Of a stretch of DNA of 64,000 nt, positions 60,057-64,000 are shown piece after piece; position 1 is the first letter of the stretch, and every line of letters starts with the position of its first letter. Below the pieces are notes generated by a model. That model worked only from the letters and a program-made list of their open reading frames with translations. It did not search any database and was not told the origin of the DNA. The translations under genes and the position numbers were made by a program. The DNA is from Clostridium ljungdahlii (GTDB taxonomy: Bacteria > Bacillota > Clostridia > Clostridiales > Clostridiaceae). The DNA lies in the NCBI RefSeq assembly GCF_001636845.1, contig NZ_LITT01000062.1:1-64000 (forward strand), written 5' to 3'.

Positions 60057-61943
60057 ATGAAAATTACAGCATGTTTAATAACAAAAAATGAAGAAAAAAA
60101 TATTAAAAGATGTATTGATAGTTTTAAAGAAGTTGTAGACCAAATAATTGTCGTAGATACTGGCTCCACCGATAATACAATTGGCATAGCAAAAGAGTAT
60201 GGTGCTGAAATATACAATTATGTTTGGAAGGATGATTTTTCTCAACCCAGGAATTTAGCTCTTTCTAGAGCAAAAGGCGACTGGATAATATTTTTGGATG
60301 CGGATGAGTACTTTTATGGAGACACTAGTAAAAATATACTTAAGATTATTAAAGGTATCGATAACAGCAAAAACATAATTGGAATATATTGTCCCCGAAT
60401 AAATATTGACACTGTAAAAAATATTAAGGTTACGGATTATATGGTGAGAATATTTAGAAATAAGGAATCTATGAGATACCTGGGCAGGATTCATGAAAAT
60501 GTATATGATAATGGAAAAAAGATAGATTGCTTTACTGTAGATAAAAAAGATATAACCATTTATCATACAGGTTATTCTTCTGAAATTCTTAAAAGTAAAT
60601 ATGAAAGAAATTTATTCTTATTACAAAAAGATGTAGACGAAGGAAAAGAAACAGCCCAAACTTATTTTTATTTTGGTGACTGCTATTTTTCACTTGAAAA
60701 TTATGAACTGGCGATAAAATATATGAAAATGTATATTGATAGTGGTGAAGAAAATGGGGGATATAATACAAAACCGTATTATATAACCATAGCTTCAATG
60801 ATGATGTTGAATTCACCTTATGAGTCTGTAAGAAAGGTAATTGATGAAGCCATAGCAAAAAAACCTAGTTATCCTGAGTTCTATAGACTTTGGGCATCTT
60901 TAGAACATGTTTATGGAAGTTATGATAAATCATTAGAACTTTATAAAAAAGCATTTGAACTTAATGAAAATTACAATGATATAGAACACAATAATTTTGA
61001 GGCCAATGTATATAATGCCTATTATAATATGGGAAGGCTTTATGAGCTTGAAAATGATAACATCAACGCACTTGAGCATCAGGTTAAGTCGTTACAGCAA
61101 AATAAATATTTTGATGGGGCATTTCAATGTTTGTTAGGATTAATAAAAAACGAGAATTATTCTGATATAATTTTATTTATTAACAGTATTTATGATATTG
61201 ATAATGAAAAAGATATTGAATTTTTGGTTAACCAAACAGCAAAAGTTAAATTAGGAAAAGTGCTTTATTATTATGAAAACATAAGGTTAAATAAATTTAA
61301 AAAAGAAGATAATAAAATAATGTTTACCTTATACTCAAACGAAAATTATGAAGAAGCGTATAAATATTTTTCTAAGTGCTATTTTGATGAGTGGAGTTAT
61401 ACCTGGGTACAGTTTTCAGTGCTGTCTGCACTGTTGAGTAAAGATGTTAAATTAGTAGAAGAAATAAAAAATTATGTAAAGCCATCTTTTAAAAGAATCA
61501 TCGAAGGGTACTTTGAAAATAGAAATGTAAAATTTATTAAAGAAGATAAGGCTGATTATTTAAAATTGCTGAAAGAAATAGTATTAGTTAAAGGAAATTC
61601 AATCGAATTAAAGAAGTTTATTGAATTAAAAAATAATTTTGAGGAAAATATATCTTCCAGTATAGGAAATATATTGTTTGAATGCAAACAGTATATTGAA
61701 GCTGTGAATAACTATAATGACTCGCTGAAGGATGCAGGTATATATTACGGAATGGCATGTAAATGTATCGGAGTATGTTATTTTAAAATGAAGAATTATG
61801 AAAAGAGCCTTGAATATATGCAAAAGGCTGTAGAAAAAGAATATAAACCTAAAGAAGTAAAACAATATTTGATCTGGCTGGAGAAAAAAGTAACTGATCA
61901 AATATTAAAAATGAAAGCAAAAGAATTGCTTAATAATTTTTAG
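60057..61943 (+). CDS. Family 2 glycosyltransferase with TPR-like repeats, copy 2
   Basis: A 628-residue protein almost identical to the one at 51794. By eye I find only a handful of amino-acid changes: S43 to G near the N-terminus, then a small cluster near the C-terminus (ENVSSS to ENISSS, YETSMEY to YEKSLEY, KLKIEAKE to ILKMKAKE). The catalytic VDTGSTDNT and DAD motifs are unchanged, so both copies should be active on the same sugar donor. The very high identity compared with the diverged neighbours on both sides points to recent gene conversion. Confidence 0.88.
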   Translation: MKITACLITKNEEKNIKRCIDSFKEVVDQIIVVDTGSTDNTIGIAKEYGAEIYNYVWKDDFSQPRNLALSRAKGDWIIFLDADEYFYGDTSKNILKIIKGIDNSKNIIGIYCPRINIDTVKNIKVTDYMVRIFRNKESMRYLGRIHENVYDNGKKIDCFTVDKKDITIYHTGYSSEILKSKYERNLFLLQKDVDEGKETAQTYFYFGDCYFSLENYELAIKYMKMYIDSGEENGGYNTKPYYITIASMMMLNSPYESVRKVIDEAIAKKPSYPEFYRLWASLEHVYGSYDKSLELYKKAFELNENYNDIEHNNFEANVYNAYYNMGRLYELENDNINALEHQVKSLQQNKYFDGAFQCLLGLIKNENYSDIILFINSIYDIDNEKDIEFLVNQTAKVKLGKVLYYYENIRLNKFKKEDNKIMFTLYSNENYEEAYKYFSKCYFDEWSYTWVQFSVLSALLSKDVKLVEEIKNYVKPSFKRIIEGYFENRNVKFIKEDKADYLKLLKEIVLVKGNSIELKKFIELKNNFEENISSSIGNILFECKQYIEAVNNYNDSLKDAGIYYGMACKCIGVCYFKMKNYEKSLEYMQKAVEKEYKPKEVKQYLIWLEKKVTDQILKMKAKELLNNF

Positions 61944-61958
61944 GGGGAAGTAAAAGAT

Positions 61959-63485
61959 ATGATGAACTATCTAAAAATAGCAAATATAATCAGTAATAGT
62001 GAGAGTATGCTGATTAATGATATAAGTAGACAAATATTAAAAAAATGTATATTAGATTGTAAGTTAAATGCAGTTGTAGAAGATGTAAAAGTATATAATC
62101 TAGATTCAAATTATGATTATGATGCTTACATAATAAAAAAAGAGGATAGTATTAAATACAGTTATCTCATAGATGCTTTGGAAATTGAGGAAAATAGATT
62201 AATTGTATTAGAAGATAGTAAAGAAAATATTCTTTTAAACGTAGGAAAACTTTATAGGTTAGAGAATCAAATGAAAGGGAAAAAAATAGTTGTTGCTAAT
62301 ATTCAAAAGATAAATTATGATATAACAAAGGAAAAATTTGATTGGGTATATGAGCAGCTTGAAATTTCATTGCAGATCCTTCTTAATAAAGGATATAAAA
62401 TAAAAATATTTTCAATAAGTAAAGAAGAAGAATCAATTGAAAACAAAAAGCTTTGTGAAGATTTTGTATATAAATTTCAAAATAAAAATATCCAGTATTA
62501 TAGAGATGTACAATCGGTAGTAAAGTATATTGATGTAATAAGAGATGCTGAAATGTCGATTAATTTATCTATGGATGCTAATATATTATGTGCAGCACTG
62601 GGGAAACCATTTATTACTATTAATTTAGATAGAAGTTATACGAACTTTTGCAAAAAATTTGGATTAAATGACGTTATCTATAATATAGATGAAATAAATG
62701 TTGGTAAAATAACAAATAAAATTTTTAGTTCAAAATCAATGTTTGAATGTCAACAAATAGAAAAATTAATAAATCTGTCCTATGAAAAAAATACTAAAGT
62801 TATAGAAGAAAAATTAAAAGTCATTAAGGTAAAAGAAAAAACTAAAAGTATTAGAAGTATTAGAAATATTTCAAATAATAAAATTTATAAGCTTAATAAA
62901 AATAGTATAAATAAATTAGAACTTGGATGTGGCAAAAATCCTATGCCTGGTTGGATTCATTTGGATTATATGAATTTATCGGGAGTGGATGTGGTAGCAA
63001 ATCTTGATACATGTGATAAAGTGCCTCTTCCTTTTGAAGATAATACTATAGATGAATTTTTTGGCAGTCATGTAATAGAGCATATCTCAAAGCCATTACC
63101 TATGATGGAGGAACTTCATAGAATTGCAAAACCAGGAGCAATAGCTGTGTTTAGATGTCCTTATGGGTCAAGCGATGATGCTTTTGAAAATCCTACACAT
63201 GTGAGGCAGTATTTTTTACATTCTTATGGATATTTTTCTCAGCCATATTATTGGAGAGAAGATTATGGATATAAGGGAGATTGGAAGGTTAATAAGGTAA
63301 CTTTATTCTTAAGTAAGAAACGTTATCAATATAAGTCAAAAGAAGAAATATTTTTTGAAATAAACAGCTATAGAAATGTTGTCCTTGAAATGATGGTAGA
63401 ACTTATAGCTCTTAAGCCTATTAGGGAACAGAAAAAGGAACTTCAAACTCCAGATAATATAGAATTTGTGCTTGTGGATATGTAG
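61959..63485 (+). CDS. Two-part protein with C-terminal SAM methyltransferase, copy 2
   Basis: A 508-residue homologue of the protein at 53697. The C-terminal methyltransferase is strongly conserved (LELGCGKNPMPGWIHLDYM, VPLPFEDNTIDEFFGSHVIE, PTHVRQYFLHSYGYFSQPYY). The N-terminal ~310 residues share the start NYLKIANI, a VYEQLEISLQILLNKGYKI segment and INLSMDANILCAALGKPF, but are otherwise diverged and shorter. It retains a GKPFIT loop where copy 1 has KKTFIT, so copy 2 may preserve more of the ancestral N-terminal activity. Two ATGs at 61959 and 61962 follow AGGGGGAAG. Confidence 0.78.
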   Translation: MMNYLKIANIISNSESMLINDISRQILKKCILDCKLNAVVEDVKVYNLDSNYDYDAYIIKKEDSIKYSYLIDALEIEENRLIVLEDSKENILLNVGKLYRLENQMKGKKIVVANIQKINYDITKEKFDWVYEQLEISLQILLNKGYKIKIFSISKEEESIENKKLCEDFVYKFQNKNIQYYRDVQSVVKYIDVIRDAEMSINLSMDANILCAALGKPFITINLDRSYTNFCKKFGLNDVIYNIDEINVGKITNKIFSSKSMFECQQIEKLINLSYEKNTKVIEEKLKVIKVKEKTKSIRSIRNISNNKIYKLNKNSINKLELGCGKNPMPGWIHLDYMNLSGVDVVANLDTCDKVPLPFEDNTIDEFFGSHVIEHISKPLPMMEELHRIAKPGAIAVFRCPYGSSDDAFENPTHVRQYFLHSYGYFSQPYYWREDYGYKGDWKVNKVTLFLSKKRYQYKSKEEIFFEINSYRNVVLEMMVELIALKPIREQKKELQTPDNIEFVLVDM

Positions 63486-63535
63486 ATAGAGATAATTTCA
63501 AGATTAATCTTTAGGGGGAAACGTTATGAGAAGTA

Positions 63536-64000
63536 TTAAGGAAATTTTTAATGATGCAGTAAAAAAATATATGGATTATCCAAAGGAAGTTAACATTGAA
63601 ACCACAGGAAGATGCAATGCAAAATGTGTATTTTGTCCACATGATTCAATTGAAAGAAAAAACACACAAATGGAAGATGCTCTATTTTTTAAAATCATCA
63701 GTGATTTGAAAGAAATACCAAAGGAATTATTGTATAATATATCACCATTTAAAGTAAATGAACCCTTAATGGATAAAACTTTTTTCGATAAAATGGAAAT
63801 AATCAATAGAGAATTACCTAATGCTTATATAAGATTCTTTTCTAATTTTAATATGGCAACAGATGAACATATTAAAAGGTTATTCAGAATAGAAAATTTA
63901 AGCCAAATATGGATTTCGTTAAATTCAATGGATAACTTAGAATATAAACAATTAATGGGCTTAAATCTTGATAAAACTCTTGAAAATATAGATAAATTAT
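63536..64000 (+). CDS. Radical SAM protein, partial (runs off the window)
   Basis: The visible 155 residues begin MRSIKEIFNDAVKKYMDYPK and contain the radical SAM cluster motif C-x3-C-x2-C in TTGRCNAKCVFCPHDSIE, followed by the usual first half of a TIM barrel (IRFFSNFNMATDEHIKRLF, then IWISLNSMDN). The start follows TAGGGGG. The right end is cut by the window, so accessory clusters (SPASM) cannot be judged. It follows the second modification block and probably takes part in making or transferring the flagellin modification. Confidence 0.85.

Larger units (their letters stand above)
58186..61943 (+). repeat. Segmental duplication, right copy (flagellin plus glycosyltransferase)
   Basis: This is the partner of 49923-53680. 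Homology continues into the next gene pair (53697 and 61959) at lower identity, so the original duplication probably covered three genes, and later conversion refreshed only part of it. Confidence 0.9.

Noticed and set aside
49923-61943. The near-identical 8.3-kb blocks as an assembly artefact
   Set aside because: Leaders, flagellin centres and methyltransferase N-termini differ, and unique genes lie between the blocks, so two real copies exist.

Overview
The window reads as part of the chromosome of an acetogenic Clostridium. It is strongly AT-rich, has Gram-positive ribosome binding sites with many TTG/GTG starts, and joins a monofunctional carbon monoxide dehydrogenase (CooS) operon, a one-chain pyruvate:ferredoxin oxidoreductase and a low-GC motility cluster. 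From memory, gene order and sequence fit the C. ljungdahlii / C. autoethanogenum group. That assignment is inference; no search was run.

Layout. 1-170: right end of an IS200/IS605-type element (probable omega-RNA) abutting a terminator. 194-4126 (minus): cooS, a four-cluster ferredoxin and an FAD/NAD(P)H oxidoreductase, behind a consensus promoter, an operator-like palindrome and a long structured leader. 4150-6407: DEAD-box helicase and CorA transporter. 6477-11220: an ABC exporter plus two-component system resembling peptide-antibiotic sensing and resistance modules (LanFEG/CprABC-RK type). 11285-16558: topoisomerase IV-type subunits. 16727-23197: lplA, a DJ-1 protein, an M16 peptidase, recJ, an argR-like regulator and murG. 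23478-27345: pyruvate:ferredoxin oxidoreductase. 27396-30000: a DUF1292 protein, a HAD phosphatase and a pabC-like enzyme.

30063-64000 is devoted to motility. It runs fapA, cheW-cheD-cheB-cheR-cheA-cheC-cheY, cheW, fliM-fliY; then, behind a sigma-28-type promoter, flgM-flgN-flgK-flgL; then fliW-csrA-flaG-(unknown)-fliS-fliD-(fliT-like); then a flagellin modification island. That island holds two near-twin blocks exactly 8263 bp apart, each with flagellin, a TPR glycosyltransferase and a methyltransferase fusion. Between them lie an alpha/beta hydrolase, a Maf/DUF115-like protein and a second, very short csrA. A radical SAM gene runs off the right edge.

The most interesting system is a layered CsrA circuit. 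Both flagellin leaders carry a hairpin with AAGGA in its loop, followed by a second GGA site over the ribosome binding site. The usual fliW-csrA pair is present. The extra 53-residue CsrA, encoded just before flagellin 2, keeps the RNA-binding residues but ends before the C-terminal extension that FliW is known to bind. Its own leader has two further GGA-loop hairpins behind a sigma-28-type promoter. This suggests a FliW-insensitive, late-expressed CsrA.

Other points of interest: a CooS that keeps its metal ligands but appears to lack the usual catalytic lysine and histidine relay; its unidentified leader RNA; and a modular family of fold-back intergenic repeats (seven copies in 64 kb) with different arms but related core hairpins. 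All starts were chosen by eye from ribosome binding sites.
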